From Streptomyces leeuwenhoekii (lineage in GTDB: Bacteria > Actinomycetota > Actinomycetes > Streptomycetales > Streptomycetaceae), in NCBI RefSeq assembly GCF_001013905.1, contig NZ_LN831790.1, positions 5,594,001 through 5,658,000 on the forward strand: a stretch of 64,000 nt of DNA. Direction: 5' to 3'. Each line of letters starts with the position of its first letter. The first letter of the stretch is position 1. Under the pieces are notes generated by a model. That model saw nothing but the letters and a program-made list of their open reading frames with translations, was not told the origin of the DNA and did not search any database. Positions 1 to 7,618 of this stretch are shown one piece after another. The translations under genes were made by a program, and so were the position numbers.

Positions 1-1032
1 CAGCGTCCCCGCCGTGTGGGGGAGGGTCGGCGTCCGCTCGCCCTCCAGGTAGGGCAGCAGCACCAGCCCGTGCGCCCCCGGGGTGGACTTCATCGCGAGC
101 TCGGACAGGCTCTCCAGATCCGGCAGCCCGAGCAGCTCGGCGGTCCCGCGCAGGGCCCGTACGGCGTTCAGGGTGGTGACGACCGGCAGGTGCAGGCCGG
201 TCGCGTCCGCGAGGGCGGTGATCATGCCCGAGTGGTCGACGAGCGGCTCGGAGTGCACGGCCATCACGGAACCCGACGCCCCGAGGGACACCACGGCGTC
301 CCCGAGCCCGACCCCGAGCCCGAAGGCGGCGGCCATCGTCTCCCCGGTCCCGGCGGAGATCAGCAGCCCTTCCGGAGTCGTACCGGCCGCGTCGGAGGGT
401 CCGATCACCTCCGGCAGCGCCGCCTGGTGCCCGAGCGCCAGCTCCACCAGATCGGGCCGCCAGGCGCCGCTCGCCGCCGACCAGTAGCCGGTGCCGGAGG
501 CCCCGCCGCGGTCCGTGGTCCTGCGCAGCGGCCGCCCGAGGAGCTGCCACACCAGCCAGTCGTGGGCCTGGAGCAGGACGGCGGCGCGCGCGGCGGCCTC
601 CGGCTCGGTCCGCGCCAGCCAGCGCAGCTTGGTCACCGGATGCGCGGCCTGCGGTACACAGCCCACGGCCTGCGCCCACGCCTCGCGCCCGCCGAGCGCG
701 TCGACCAGATCGGCCGCCGCCACCTGCGCGCGCTTGTCGCCGCCGATCATCGCCGGCCGCACGGTGTTGCCCTGCGCGTCCAGCGGCACGACGGCGTTCG
801 CCTGCGCGGAGACCCCGATGGCCTGCACGCCCTCCAGCAGCCCGCCGGCCGCGGCCTCGCCGAGCGACAGCAGCCACGCCTGCGGATCGATGTCGGAGGG
901 ACGGCCCCCGCCCTCGGGGCTCTCCACCGGATGGGGCGCGTATCCCTGCCGGAGCACGGCCCCCGTGTCGGTGTCGCAGACGACGATACGAGTGAAATCG
1001 GGCGAACTGTCCAACCCGGCGACTATCCCCAT
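1..1032 (-). CDS. xylB: Xylulokinase (FGGY family), 3' end cut by window edge
   Basis: This encodes about the first 344 residues of a FGGY sugar kinase; the C-terminal domain lies beyond the left edge. It should phosphorylate D-xylulose to xylulose-5-phosphate in the cytoplasm, feeding the pentose phosphate pathway. The N-terminal nucleotide loop reads AGLDSSPDFTRIVV, and the region around residues 185-200 has the RGGASGTGYWS signature of xylulokinases. The ATG at 1032 was chosen because the protein then begins MGIVAGLDSS, as in the family. No operon partner is visible. The arabinan/pentose genes further right make a pentose role sensible, but substrate identity is inferred. Confidence 0.85.
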   Translation of the reverse strand, partial: MGIVAGLDSSPDFTRIVVCDTDTGAVLRQGYAPHPVESPEGGGRPSDIDPQAWLLSLGEAAAGGLLEGVQAIGVSAQANAVVPLDAQGNTVRPAMIGGDKRAQVAAADLVDALGGREAWAQAVGCVPQAAHPVTKLRWLARTEPEAAARAAVLLQAHDWLVWQLLGRPLRRTTDRGGASGTGYWSAASGAWRPDLVELALGHQAALPEVIGPSDAAGTTPEGLLISAGTGETMAAAFGLGVGLGDAVVSLGASGSVMAVHSEPLVDHSGMITALADATGLHLPVVTTLNAVRALRGTAELLGLPDLESLSELAMKSTPGAHGLVLLPYLEGERTPTLPHTAGTL

Positions 1033-1134
1033 GGCGAAAATTCTGCCGCACCGCGGGGGGTGGCCGTGCCGGGTGGACGGACACCCCCCCCGCATTCCCG
1101 GGATTCTCGTTCGGATCAGGCCGAACGAGAGGCC

Positions 1135-1437
1135 CTAGGTGTCGCTGGTGCCCCAGTCGTCCGCGCGGCCGTTGCCGCCGCGCTCCCGCAGGGACCGCAC
1201 CCGCTGGGTGACGGACTCGGGCATGCGGTCGCCGACCTTGTCGCTCACCACGTGGTACGCCTTGTCCGCGAACTGGCGGCCCTGCTGGGCGGCCGACTCG
1301 GCGGTGTTGCGCACGGCGGGGTTCTGGGAGACCCGCCGGGCGGACTTCTTCAACTGCTCGTAGCGCTCGCGTCCGGCCCTTGTGCCCAGCACGTAACCCA
1401 CAGCGAGTCCGACCACGAACGTGAGCCGGTAACGCAT
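1135..1437 (-). CDS. YtxH-like small membrane-anchored protein
   Basis: A 100-residue protein starting MRYRLTFVVGLAVGYVLGTRAGRERYEQ. It has one N-terminal membrane segment (about residues 6-22) ending in the GTRAGRERYEQLK motif common to actinobacterial YtxH-like proteins, then a charged helical tail rich in Ala, Gln and Arg. The ATG at 1437 is preferred over a GTG nine bases upstream because AAGGAAGG lies eight bases before it. YtxH proteins are stress-associated, but their biochemical function is unknown. It stands alone between the xylulokinase and the tRNA cluster. Confidence 0.65.
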   Translation of the reverse strand: MRYRLTFVVGLAVGYVLGTRAGRERYEQLKKSARRVSQNPAVRNTAESAAQQGRQFADKAYHVVSDKVGDRMPESVTQRVRSLRERGGNGRADDWGTSDT

Positions 1438-1507
1438 GACGGCCACCCTTCCTTGCCTGGTCCCTGCATCGGTCTTCGGTGCGGCGATCGGCGCCGGGGA
1501 GTACCGA

Positions 1508-1537
1508 TTGGCGGAGCACCCCCCTGCTTGCGCTAAT
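1508..1537 (+). promoter_or_regulatory. Possible promoter of the tRNA-Asn pair
   Basis: TTGGCG at 1508-1513 is followed after 18 bases by GCTAAT at 1532-1537, about 65 bases before the first tRNA-Asn. This is a weak match to a housekeeping promoter, placed only by position. Confidence 0.3.
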
Positions 1538-1606
1538 GTATGTGTCGCAGCGAGCGCCCGCCCCCTGGCGAATACCCAGGCCAGTGCGTTCGATGCAACG
1601 AGTCTT

Positions 1607-1679
1607 TCCTCCGTAGCTCAATTGGCAGAGCAGCCGGCTGTTAACCGGCAGGTTACTGGTTCGAGTCCAGTCGGGGGAG
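1607..1679 (+). tRNA. tRNA-Asn (GTT), copy 1
   Basis: A 73-base cloverleaf. The acceptor stem TCCTCCG pairs with CGGGGGA (one G-T pair), the D-arm contains AGCTCAATTGGCAGAGC, the anticodon stem-loop is CCGGCTGTTAACCGG with anticodon GTT, and the T-arm contains GGTTCGAGTCC. The discriminator is G and CCA is not encoded. It is identical to the next copy. Confidence 0.96.
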
Positions 1680-1684
1680 CTCGG

Positions 1685-1757
1685 TCCTCCGTAGCTCAAT
1701 TGGCAGAGCAGCCGGCTGTTAACCGGCAGGTTACTGGTTCGAGTCCAGTCGGGGGAG
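1685..1757 (+). tRNA. tRNA-Asn (GTT), copy 2
   Basis: This is identical over all 73 bases to the copy five bases upstream, giving a 78-bp tandem duplication. The anticodon is GTT. A T-tailed hairpin follows at 1769, so the two copies probably form one transcript. Confidence 0.96.
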
Positions 1758-1768
1758 CATGGTGAACG

Positions 1769-1790
1769 AGGACCCTCCGGGGTCCTTTTT
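1769..1790 (+). terminator. Rho-independent terminator after the tRNA-Asn pair
   Basis: AGGACCC and GGGTCCT form a 7-bp stem with loop TCCG, followed directly by five T residues. Confidence 0.8.
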
Positions 1791-1990
1791 CATGTCCGGT
1801 CCCGCGCCCGGCTGCGTGCCTGGTCGCTGTCCGGCCACTGTCCGGCCGCGTGTCCGGGAACCGGCACGGTACCCAGGACAGTCCTCAAGGTCATGAAGGC
1901 CCGGCGAAGCCGACCATCCGAAGCAGGAGATCGTATGAGCGGCTATGCTGCGGCAGACGGCGCGCACACATGTACGCGACACGCCGCTAT

Positions 1991-2064
1991 GGGGCGGTAG
2001 CTCAGCCGGTTAGAGCAGCGGACTCATAATCCGTCGGCCGTGGGTTCGAGTCCCACCCGCCCCA
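1991..2064 (+). tRNA. tRNA with CAT anticodon (elongator Met or lysidine-modified Ile2)
   Basis: A 74-base cloverleaf with acceptor stem GGGGCGG/CCGCCCC, D-arm AGCTCAGCCGGTTAGAGC, anticodon loop CTCATAA and T-arm GGTTCGAGTCC. The CAT anticodon fits elongator methionine or isoleucine-2 tRNA, and I cannot separate them reliably from sequence. Its 3' side borders an accessory region, which fits a past integration target, but no copy of the tRNA 3' end was found downstream. Confidence 0.92.
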
Positions 2065-2070
2065 CCGCGA

Positions 2071-2090
2071 GGTTCTCCTAGAGAACCGTT
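2071..2090 (+). terminator. Terminator after the CAT-anticodon tRNA
   Basis: GGTTCTC and GAGAACC form a perfect 7-bp stem with loop CTA, followed by GTTT. It lies seven bases after the tRNA. Confidence 0.7.
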
Positions 2091-2121
2091 TCTACCTGCG
2101 CAAACGCGAGAGCCGGGGTCA

Positions 2122-2140
2122 CCACTCCAGGGTGGCGACC
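2122..2140 (+). repeat. 19-bp direct repeat, left copy
   Basis: CCACTCCAGGGTGGCGACC recurs exactly at 4090-4108. The left copy can fold as a hairpin with flanking GGTC/GACC arms. The two copies bracket the gene relic and most of the NACHT gene. Confidence 0.7.
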
Positions 2141-2196
2141 CCCGTTCATCCGTTCAGACCAAGACCCAGGGGACACGCCGGGGACGCGGGGCCGGA

Positions 2197-2597
2197 TCAG
2201 GGGACACAGGGGCCCTCACGCCGCTTCCGACGCCCGTTCGAAGCCCGGCGTGTGGTCCGGGACGCCGCCGGCGGCAGGTCCGTCGGCAGCGCCCGGCCGT
2301 CCACGCCCGGAGACTCGGAGCGGGCGATCGTGAAGCGCGTGAGCGAAAAATCGGCTCGCTGCCCCCGCGGGTACTGGTCGTTGGAGTTCTCGACCCTGGA
2401 CCAGCTCCAGATCGTTCGCGCGCTGTGATCCCGCACCCACTTCACGGCCGCGTTGGCGGCGTCGTCCCGACCCCGGCCGCCCAGGGTGATCATGCCGAGG
2501 AGATCCGAGTCCAGCCGCGATGTCGTTCTGCCAGGCGCGCCCGGGGATCGCCAGGGGTGCGCGTCTCGAAGGGCACGTCGCGGGGGACGACAGCCAT
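2197..2597 (-). pseudogene. Frameshifted relic of an unrecognised gene
   Basis: Two adjoining minus-strand frames look like pieces of one protein. An ATG at 2597 opens MAVVPRDVPFETRTPGDP. After a frame change near 2500 the coding-like text continues as DSDLLGMITLGGRGRDDAAN through VRDHSARTIWSWSRVENSND to a stop at 2197. Coding character (few rare codons, a mix of hydrophobic and charged residues) is stronger here than in other frames. I do not recognise the family. The frameshift and the eroded neighbourhood suggest an inactive remnant; a sequencing error is the alternative. Confidence 0.35.
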
Positions 2598-2813
2598 GAC
2601 CGATTAAGCCTTGGCTCGCGTCTTCTTGGGCAGCACGCTGATGTACCTCGGGCAGGGTACCTCCCTGGAGGTGCTTCGGAAGCAACTCCAGGCCACCGCT
2701 AACCGGCACAAGGTGTGGGGAGACAGGGCAGCGCGCAAGCTCGATGCTGCCCTTCGGGCGTTCGGTGAGGCTGTCCGCGCCGCCACCGCTCCCCGCTGGA
2801 TAGGGTGCCGCTC

Positions 2814-4286
2814 ATGCGTAGGGGGAACCGCCACACGCGCTTGGCTTTGTGGGGGCTTGGACTCGCCGTAGCGATTCCGGTGGTGGGCGCCCTGCTGTGG
2901 ACTGCGCGGACGCTCGGCGATGGGAAGTTGGGGGCGGGTGACCAAGCCGGTGTGCTGGGATTCGGTGCCGCAGCCGTGGGAGTGCTCCTGGGCGTCGCCT
3001 CACTCGTTGTGGCCTGGCTCGGCTACCGGGTTGACCGTCGGGAGTCGGCGACAGCGACGGGGACGGCCGCGATTGCCGACGCGTTCGCCTTGGCCGTACG
3101 GGATGAATGGGAGGCGGAAGCACGACTGCGGCGCCTGAACGACCCGTACGCGCTGCCCGTGTCCTGGACGGCCGCTGACGAGGAACTCGTCGAGCCTTGG
3201 GCCGACCTGATCGCGCGGTCGGATGCCCGCGAGGCGTCCGTGACCGGTCCGGCGGATCTCTCAGGACGGGACGATGGGATCGGGGACCTGTTCCAGCATC
3301 GGCTGCCGATCCGTCGGCTGGTCGTCCTGGGGGAACCCGGGTCCGGGAAAAGCATGCTCCTCGTACGTCTGTTGCTGGACCTGTGCGCGCGAAGGAGCAG
3401 CGGTGACCCGGTCCCCGTACTGTTCTCGCTCTCCGTCTGGGACCCGGCTGCCGACGACCTGATCCCCTGGCTGGAGCAGCAGTTGTGTACCCACTACCCC
3501 GCGCTGGCGGCAGAGCGCGACGGCTCCACGCGGGCCCGGGCACTGCTGGAACACCGACTTGTCCTGCCGCTCCTCGACGGGTTCGACGAGATGGCCCCGG
3601 CCGCCCAGGCCGTGGCACTGGACGCGATCAACCGCGCCTTGCCGGTCGGCCATCCCTTCGTCCTGTCCAGCAGAACAGCTGAGTACCGGCGGGCACTCAC
3701 CCCCCACTCGGGAGTCCCGGTGCGTCTGAACGGCGCAGCCGCGATCGTCCTGGAACCGCTGGGGTCCGATACCGCGGCCGCTTACTTGGCACGAGACGCA
3801 GGAGGCATCCACAGCGCCTCGGCCGCCAGGTGGTCACCTGTACTGGCCCGGCTTGGCACGCACTCACCCGTGGGTGAGGCGCTGGACACCCCTCTCACCC
3901 TCTTTCTCGCGCGGACGATCTACAACCCACGGCCCGGGGACGGTGCCGATGACCTTCCCGACCCCGCCCGGCTGTGCAACGAGAGGGATTTCCCGGATGC
4001 GGACGCCGTGCGCACCCACCTGTTCGAGGCCTACGTTCCGCGCCCGCGACCGCGCCCTCTCCTCAGGGCCGGGAAGCGGACCTGCCGTGCCACTCCAGGG
4101 TGGCGACCGGGTCGAGCAGCCAGGTCACACCTGGAACCGGGCCGTCGAGCCCGTGGGCGGCGCTCGGTCCACGCGCATCCGCGAGGTCGTCCCCTGCCGT
4201 TCGAGGGATGCCGGTCCCGCCGGGCGAGCCGGTACCGAACGGCGTCGCTCCAGCGTCGTGTCTTCGGGCCGTGTCGGTGTCAGTAG
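2814..4286 (+). pseudogene. Truncated NACHT-domain membrane NTPase
   Basis: The first ~400 residues belong to an actinobacterial NACHT NTPase. Two membrane segments occupy about residues 12-31 and 45-71, Walker A GEPGSGKS residues 173-180, and Walker B LPLLDGFDE about residues 251-259. Homology-like text ends at HLFEAYVP near 4040. Beyond that the frame continues with Arg/Pro/Gly-rich sequence to a stop at 4286, without the remaining NACHT and sensor regions the family normally carries. The change sits about 50 bases before the right copy of the 19-bp repeat, so a deletion is likely. NACHT/STAND proteins often act in antiphage defence or signalling. This copy is probably non-functional, though its ATP-binding core is intact. 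The ATG at 2814 is preferred over a GTG at 2805. Confidence 0.65.
4090..4108 (+). repeat. 19-bp direct repeat, right copy
   Basis: This is an exact match to 2122-2140 (CCACTCCAGGGTGGCGACC), with flanking bases that differ on both sides. It lies inside the abnormal 3' part of the NACHT reading frame. Confidence 0.7.
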
Positions 4287-4534
4287 TGGTACCGCGCCTG
4301 GACGATGATCAGTTCGTCGTCGGTCGGCTTGTACACGAGCCGGTGCGTATCGTCGATTCTCCGGGACCAGTAGCCCGACAGGTCACCCTTCAGGGGCTCC
4401 GGCTTGCCTATGCCCTTGAAGGGATCGCGCATCGTGTCGTCGATCAGCTTGTTGATGCGCTTGACCATCTTGCGGTCGCTCTCGGCCCAGTAGGTGTAGT
4501 CCCCCCAGGCGTGGGACGTGAACGAGATCCTCAC
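4280..4534 (-). CDS. yoeB: Txe/YoeB-type toxin, ribosome-dependent mRNA interferase
   Basis: An 84-residue protein, the usual YoeB length. It contains the family text RKMVKRINKLIDDTMRDPF, GIGKPEPLKGDLSGYWSRRI, DDTHRLVY and the C-terminal catalytic end VQARYHY. YoeB toxins cleave mRNA at the ribosome and are held inactive by YefM. The GTG start at 4534 overlaps the antitoxin stop as GTGA, so translation is coupled. Key residues (Glu of KPEPL, Arg of SRRI, terminal His-Tyr) look intact, so the toxin is probably functional. Its end overlaps the convergent NACHT frame by seven bases. Confidence 0.92.
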   Translation of the reverse strand: MRISFTSHAWGDYTYWAESDRKMVKRINKLIDDTMRDPFKGIGKPEPLKGDLSGYWSRRIDDTHRLVYKPTDDELIIVQARYHY

Positions 4535-4794
4535 GCACGCTCCGCGTCGGGATCGATCAGCTCGCGGTGCTGAACCTCGCCGGCCTCCGCCTCGGCGATG
4601 GAGTCGAGCAGGCGACGGGCGTTCTTGGGAGAGCGCAGGAGGTGCACTGTCTCGGTCCAGGAGTTGAAGTCCTCTTCGGACATCAGGACGGCGTTCCCCT
4701 TGCGGGAGGTGATGTGCACCGGAGCGTGGTCCTCGTTGACCTGCTCGATCAGCGGGAACAGGTTCTGGCGCGCCTCACTGGCGGTGATGGACAT
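4531..4794 (-). CDS. yefM: YefM-type antitoxin
   Basis: An 87-residue protein starting MSITASEARQNLFPLIEQVN, the YefM/Phd N-terminal DNA-binding fold. It continues ITSRKGNAVLMSEEDFNSW and an acidic, flexible C-terminus that should wrap the toxin. It neutralises YoeB and represses its own operon. The ATG at 4794 gives the standard family start; an in-frame ATG 30 bases upstream sits inside the operator palindrome and is unlikely. It is the first gene of a two-gene operon with a GTGA overlap into yoeB. Confidence 0.92.
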   Translation of the reverse strand: MSITASEARQNLFPLIEQVNEDHAPVHITSRKGNAVLMSEEDFNSWTETVHLLRSPKNARRLLDSIAEAEAGEVQHRELIDPDAERA

Positions 4795-4813
4795 GCTTGC
4801 TGCCTCCTCTCTC

Positions 4814-4839
4814 GACTCGTACAAGTTATAGTACGAGTC
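4814..4839 (-). promoter_or_regulatory. YefM operator overlapping the toxin-antitoxin -10
   Basis: GACTCGTAC and GTACGAGTC form a perfect 9-bp inverted repeat around an 8-base AT-rich spacer. The spacer reads TATAACTT on the minus strand and supplies a -10-like TATAAC. It lies 20 bases upstream of yefM, ideal for autorepression. Confidence 0.75.
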
Positions 4840-4886
4840 TTTGGGCTGTGTCCACCGGCGCCGGTCGTCCGTGCCGGCTGCCCGGT

Positions 4887-4928
4887 CGCACGGGCCGGCG
4901 GTCCGGACGCACGGGCCGGCGGTCCGAA
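4887..4928. repeat. Two tandem 21-bp repeat units
   Basis: The unit CGCACGGGCCGGCGGTCCG plus GA or AA occurs twice in a row, with a degenerate relative just upstream. It lies between the toxin-antitoxin operon and the methyltransferase 3' end, in a low-complexity GC-rich stretch. Confidence 0.6.
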
Positions 4929-5017
4929 GGCGTGCCGTTGCCGCGCCGGTCCCGGAGCGGTCCCGTGGCCAGGCGGCCGGAGCGGTGGCGCGGGTGGCGC
5001 GGGTGGTGCGGGACGGC

Positions 5018-5896
5018 TCAGGACGTCGCCGTCGCGGCGGCGGGGCTGCGGGCGCCGGCGGTGTACATCAGGGGGATGCTGATGCCGCCCTCGGGTCTGC
5101 GCCACCAGCCGGGCGCGACCTGGGTCATGCCGTCCCAGCGGGGCCAGTCCAGCCAGTCCGTCTCCCACAGCAGGTCCAGGTCGACGGCGAGGCCCGCACC
5201 GTGCAGCGCGTGCAGGACGTCGACCACCGTGTGCGGCCACTCGTGGCTGACCGTCGCTCCCTCGACCAGCAGCCCGCTGCGGGACGGCGCGTAGGTGTGC
5301 GGGGTGTCGAACGTGAGGGGGCCTCCTCCGCCCAGGTAGTCGTGGCGCAGTTCCAGCGGCCGCTCCGGGTCCCTGGGGCCGGTGCGGCCGAGGGAGTTCA
5401 GCAGCGGGTGGTACTCCATGAGGCGGACCAGGCCGCCCGGCTCGAGCAGGCGGGCCACGACACGGGCCCACTCGTCCAGGTCCGGCAGGTAGGGGAGGGA
5501 GCCGCGGCCGGTGTAGACGAGGTCGAAGGTGCGCCCGTCCAGCGCGGTGACCGCGTCGTACACATCGGCCTCGACGAAGTCGACGCTCACCCCGGCCGCC
5601 CGGGCACTGCGCCGCGCCACGGCCAGGTTGCCGCCCGAGAAGTCCAGCCCCGTGGTCCGGGCGCCCTTCTGGGCGAAGGCCAGGGTCTCGGCACCGTTGT
5701 GGCACTGCAGGTGGAGGACGGACCGTCCGTCCAGCGGGCCCAGTTGCTCCCACTCGCGCGGGTGGAAGCGGGTCTCGGCCGCGCGCTCGGTCAGGCTGTA
5801 GTAGGGGCTGTCGGCGTGCACGCGGGCCCTGGCGTCCCAGTTGCGCCGGTTCTCCGCGATACGGCGCCGGGTGGCCGGATCAAGACGTCCACTCAT
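5018..5896 (-). CDS. Class I SAM-dependent methyltransferase
   Basis: A 292-residue protein with a Rossmann methyltransferase core. Motif I is VLHLQCHNGAETLAFAQKGA, followed by TGLDFSGGNLAVARRSA (SAM ribose contact), VDFVEADVYDAV and the post-I motif FDLVYTGRGSLPYLPDLDEW. The C-terminal half is rich in Trp and His and ends with a flexible Ala/Thr tail. The ATG at 5896 gives MSGRLDPATRRRIAENRRNWD, the typical start. The substrate is unknown. It has no operon partner and lies convergent to the accessory region, possibly marking its right border. Confidence 0.85.
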   Translation of the reverse strand: MSGRLDPATRRRIAENRRNWDARARVHADSPYYSLTERAAETRFHPREWEQLGPLDGRSVLHLQCHNGAETLAFAQKGARTTGLDFSGGNLAVARRSARAAGVSVDFVEADVYDAVTALDGRTFDLVYTGRGSLPYLPDLDEWARVVARLLEPGGLVRLMEYHPLLNSLGRTGPRDPERPLELRHDYLGGGGPLTFDTPHTYAPSRSGLLVEGATVSHEWPHTVVDVLHALHGAGLAVDLDLLWETDWLDWPRWDGMTQVAPGWWRRPEGGISIPLMYTAGARSPAAATATS

Positions 5897-6064
5897 GGCA
5901 GCGAGTGCAGCAAGGCGACGGGTGCCCGCCGCCGGTGACGCGGCCCCCCTCGGCCGAACGGACACCGGTGTTCACCCGACGGGGCATCAGGCCGCATCCC
6001 TGCACGGTTCCTCGCCCGGCTCCGGGCCCGGCGGCGGCGACCGCCACCGGTGCCCGGGCCGGTC

Positions 6065-6223
6065 TCATCCGGACCGGTCGGTGTCCCCGGTGCCGGATCC
6101 TGCCGAGTCGTCCCGGTCGCCCTCCGCCTGGGACGGCGTCGGGTGCGGCGGGGACTGGCGGCCGGGCGTGTCGCGCTCGTCGTCGCGGTCGCCCTCGGCC
6201 TGGGACGGGGTGTGCTCGGTCAT
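6065..6223 (-). CDS. 52-residue acidic protein with duplicated TPSQAEGDRDD motif
   Basis: A small gene with a strong ribosome site (AGGAGG, seven bases before ATG). Its ATG overlaps the upstream CtaG-like stop as ATGA. The product starts MTEHTPSQAEGDRDDERDTP, repeats TPSQAEGDRDD about 18 residues later and ends DTDRSG. It is highly hydrophilic, strongly acidic and probably disordered. The repeat is also visible as a roughly 34-bp DNA duplication. Translational coupling as last gene of the sigma-B-type operon suggests a stress role. I do not recognise the family. Confidence 0.6.
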   Translation of the reverse strand: MTEHTPSQAEGDRDDERDTPGRQSPPHPTPSQAEGDRDDSAGSGTGDTDRSG

Positions 6224-7092
6224 CGTGACGCCTCCTGGTGACGGGGCCGGTGGTCGGACGGCCGGAGGGGACGGGAAGCCCGCTCCGGCGGTACGGGACC
6301 GGGTACCCCGCCGCGGCCGGGATTATGAGGCCGGGCCGGGCGGGAGCGGCGGGCCAGGGCGCGGCCCTGCGCGCGGTACCACTGGCAGGCCAGGGCCACG
6401 GCCAGGGCGATCTCCACCGCGTCGCCGCCGTAGTACATCAGCGGGGCGGCCCGGTGCAGATCCGCGGGCGCGTATCCGGTGCCCGGCGGGCCCGCCGCCC
6501 ACAGGGTCTTGGCGAGGACGGCGTGGGCCGCAGCGGCGGCCAGCAGGGTTCCGGCGCGCAGGGCGAGCCCGGTGCGGTGCCGCAGCGGGTCGACGGCGAG
6601 GACCGCGAACGTGAACAGCCACCCGGCGGCGAAGAGATGGACGTACAGCCAGGGGCTGTGGTGCCACTGGGGCGGCACGGGAGCGCGGTACAGCAGCCAC
6701 AGGCCACCGATGTCGAGGGCCGCGGCGACCGGCGGGCAGGCGAGGACGGCGGCGGGCCGGGAGTGGAGCACCGCGAGCAGCGCCCGGCGGCCGGGCACCG
6801 GCAGCACGCGCAGGGCCAGGGTGACCGGACGGGCCAGGACCGCCGGCAGCGGGGCCACCATGCCGACCGCGAGATGGGCGGCCATGTGCCCGGTGAACGG
6901 GGGCAGCCAGGTCTGCCACGGCAGGGCGGCCCCGGCGACGAACACCGTGCCGGCCAGCCAGCAGCACGCCTGACGCCACCAGGGCCAGGCGTCCCCGCGG
7001 CGGCGGAGCCGGGCGGCGGCGGCCGTGTAGGCGGCGCAGGCGAGCAGGGCCGTGAGGAGGGCCGTGAGGAGGAGCGGGCCGGCTGCCGTCAT
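6220..7092 (-). CDS. Cytochrome c oxidase assembly protein, CtaG (caa3) type
   Basis: A 290-residue integral membrane protein with about seven hydrophobic segments. It has the CtaG_caa3-like text PWQTWLPPFTGHMAAHLAVGM, WLLYRAPVPPQWHHSPWLYVHLFAAGWLFT and APLMYYGGDAVEIALAVALAC. Conserved histidines in HMAAH and HHSPWLYVH are candidate metal ligands. The family is tied to copper insertion into cytochrome oxidase. Here it follows a DUF2243 gene by 55 bases and overlaps the next small gene, so it belongs to the ferritin-like/hemerythrin operon. A general stress or respiratory role is inferred. Confidence 0.8.
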   Translation of the reverse strand: MTAAGPLLLTALLTALLACAAYTAAAARLRRRGDAWPWWRQACCWLAGTVFVAGAALPWQTWLPPFTGHMAAHLAVGMVAPLPAVLARPVTLALRVLPVPGRRALLAVLHSRPAAVLACPPVAAALDIGGLWLLYRAPVPPQWHHSPWLYVHLFAAGWLFTFAVLAVDPLRHRTGLALRAGTLLAAAAAHAVLAKTLWAAGPPGTGYAPADLHRAAPLMYYGGDAVEIALAVALACQWYRAQGRALARRSRPARPHNPGRGGVPGPVPPERASRPLRPSDHRPRHQEASR

Positions 7093-7147
7093 GGGGGCCC
7101 TTTCTCGCGAGCGGCCGGGACCGGCGGGGGCGGGCCGCGGCGCGGGG

Positions 7148-7618
7148 TCAGCCGCGCAGGCCCGCCAGGTGGCCGCGGTGGTGGGAGCGGGCGGCGCGGC
7201 GGGCGCGGCGCCACAGGAGCAGGCCCGCGATCAGGAGCAGCACCGCGACCGCGTTCCAGGCCCAGTCGTACGGGGTGACGTCCACGCCGTAGCGGATCTG
7301 GTGGACGCGCAGCAGCTTGTGGTCGACCAGCCCGTCGAAGAGCTGGAAGCCGCCGGCGCCCAGGCACACCCCGGCCCACCAGGCCGGGCGCGGCGGACCG
7401 CCCCGGCGCCGCAGGTCGGCGTAGAGGAACAGGCCCGCCACCGTCGCCAGCCAGCTCCCGGCGTGCAGCAGTCCGTCGGAGACCAGGCCGGCGCCGGGCG
7501 TCGACCGGTCGTAGAAGTGGTGCCAGTGGAGCAACTGGTGGAAGACGGCCTCGTCGACGAAGGCGGCGAGGCCGATGCCCAGCAGTGCTCCACCGGCTAC
7601 CGCGCGGCGGTACGTCAC
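7148..7618 (-). CDS. DUF2243 integral membrane protein
   Basis: A 156-residue protein with four membrane segments. The family signatures are GIGLAAFVDEAVFHQLLHWHHFYD, GSWLATVAGLFLYADL and GGFQLFDGLVDHKLLRVHQIRYGVD. The conserved His and Asp residues near the membrane surface suggest metal or haem contact, but the function is unknown. DUF2243 genes are often next to CtaG-like genes, as here. Its start overlaps the hemerythrin stop (ATGA at 7615-7618). Confidence 0.88.
   Translation of the reverse strand: MTYRRAVAGGALLGIGLAAFVDEAVFHQLLHWHHFYDRSTPGAGLVSDGLLHAGSWLATVAGLFLYADLRRRGGPPRPAWWAGVCLGAGGFQLFDGLVDHKLLRVHQIRYGVDVTPYDWAWNAVAVLLLIAGLLLWRRARRAARSHHRGHLAGLRG

Larger units (their letters stand above)
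2091..2813. other. Accessory-region debris between tRNA and NACHT gene
   Basis: This 720-base stretch has no convincing intact gene. It holds one copy of a 19-bp direct repeat (2122-2140) and the frameshifted relic at 2197-2597. A short stretch of open plus-strand frame at 2611-2800 has no recognisable motif. Composition is less biased than in the flanking chromosomal genes. I read it as the eroded remainder of an inserted element. Confidence 0.5.

Noticed and set aside
1991..2140. The tRNA 3' end as a proven att site
   Set aside because: No second copy of the tRNA 3' sequence was found in the window, and the 19-bp repeat starts 58 bases beyond the tRNA, so integrase-mediated insertion is not established.
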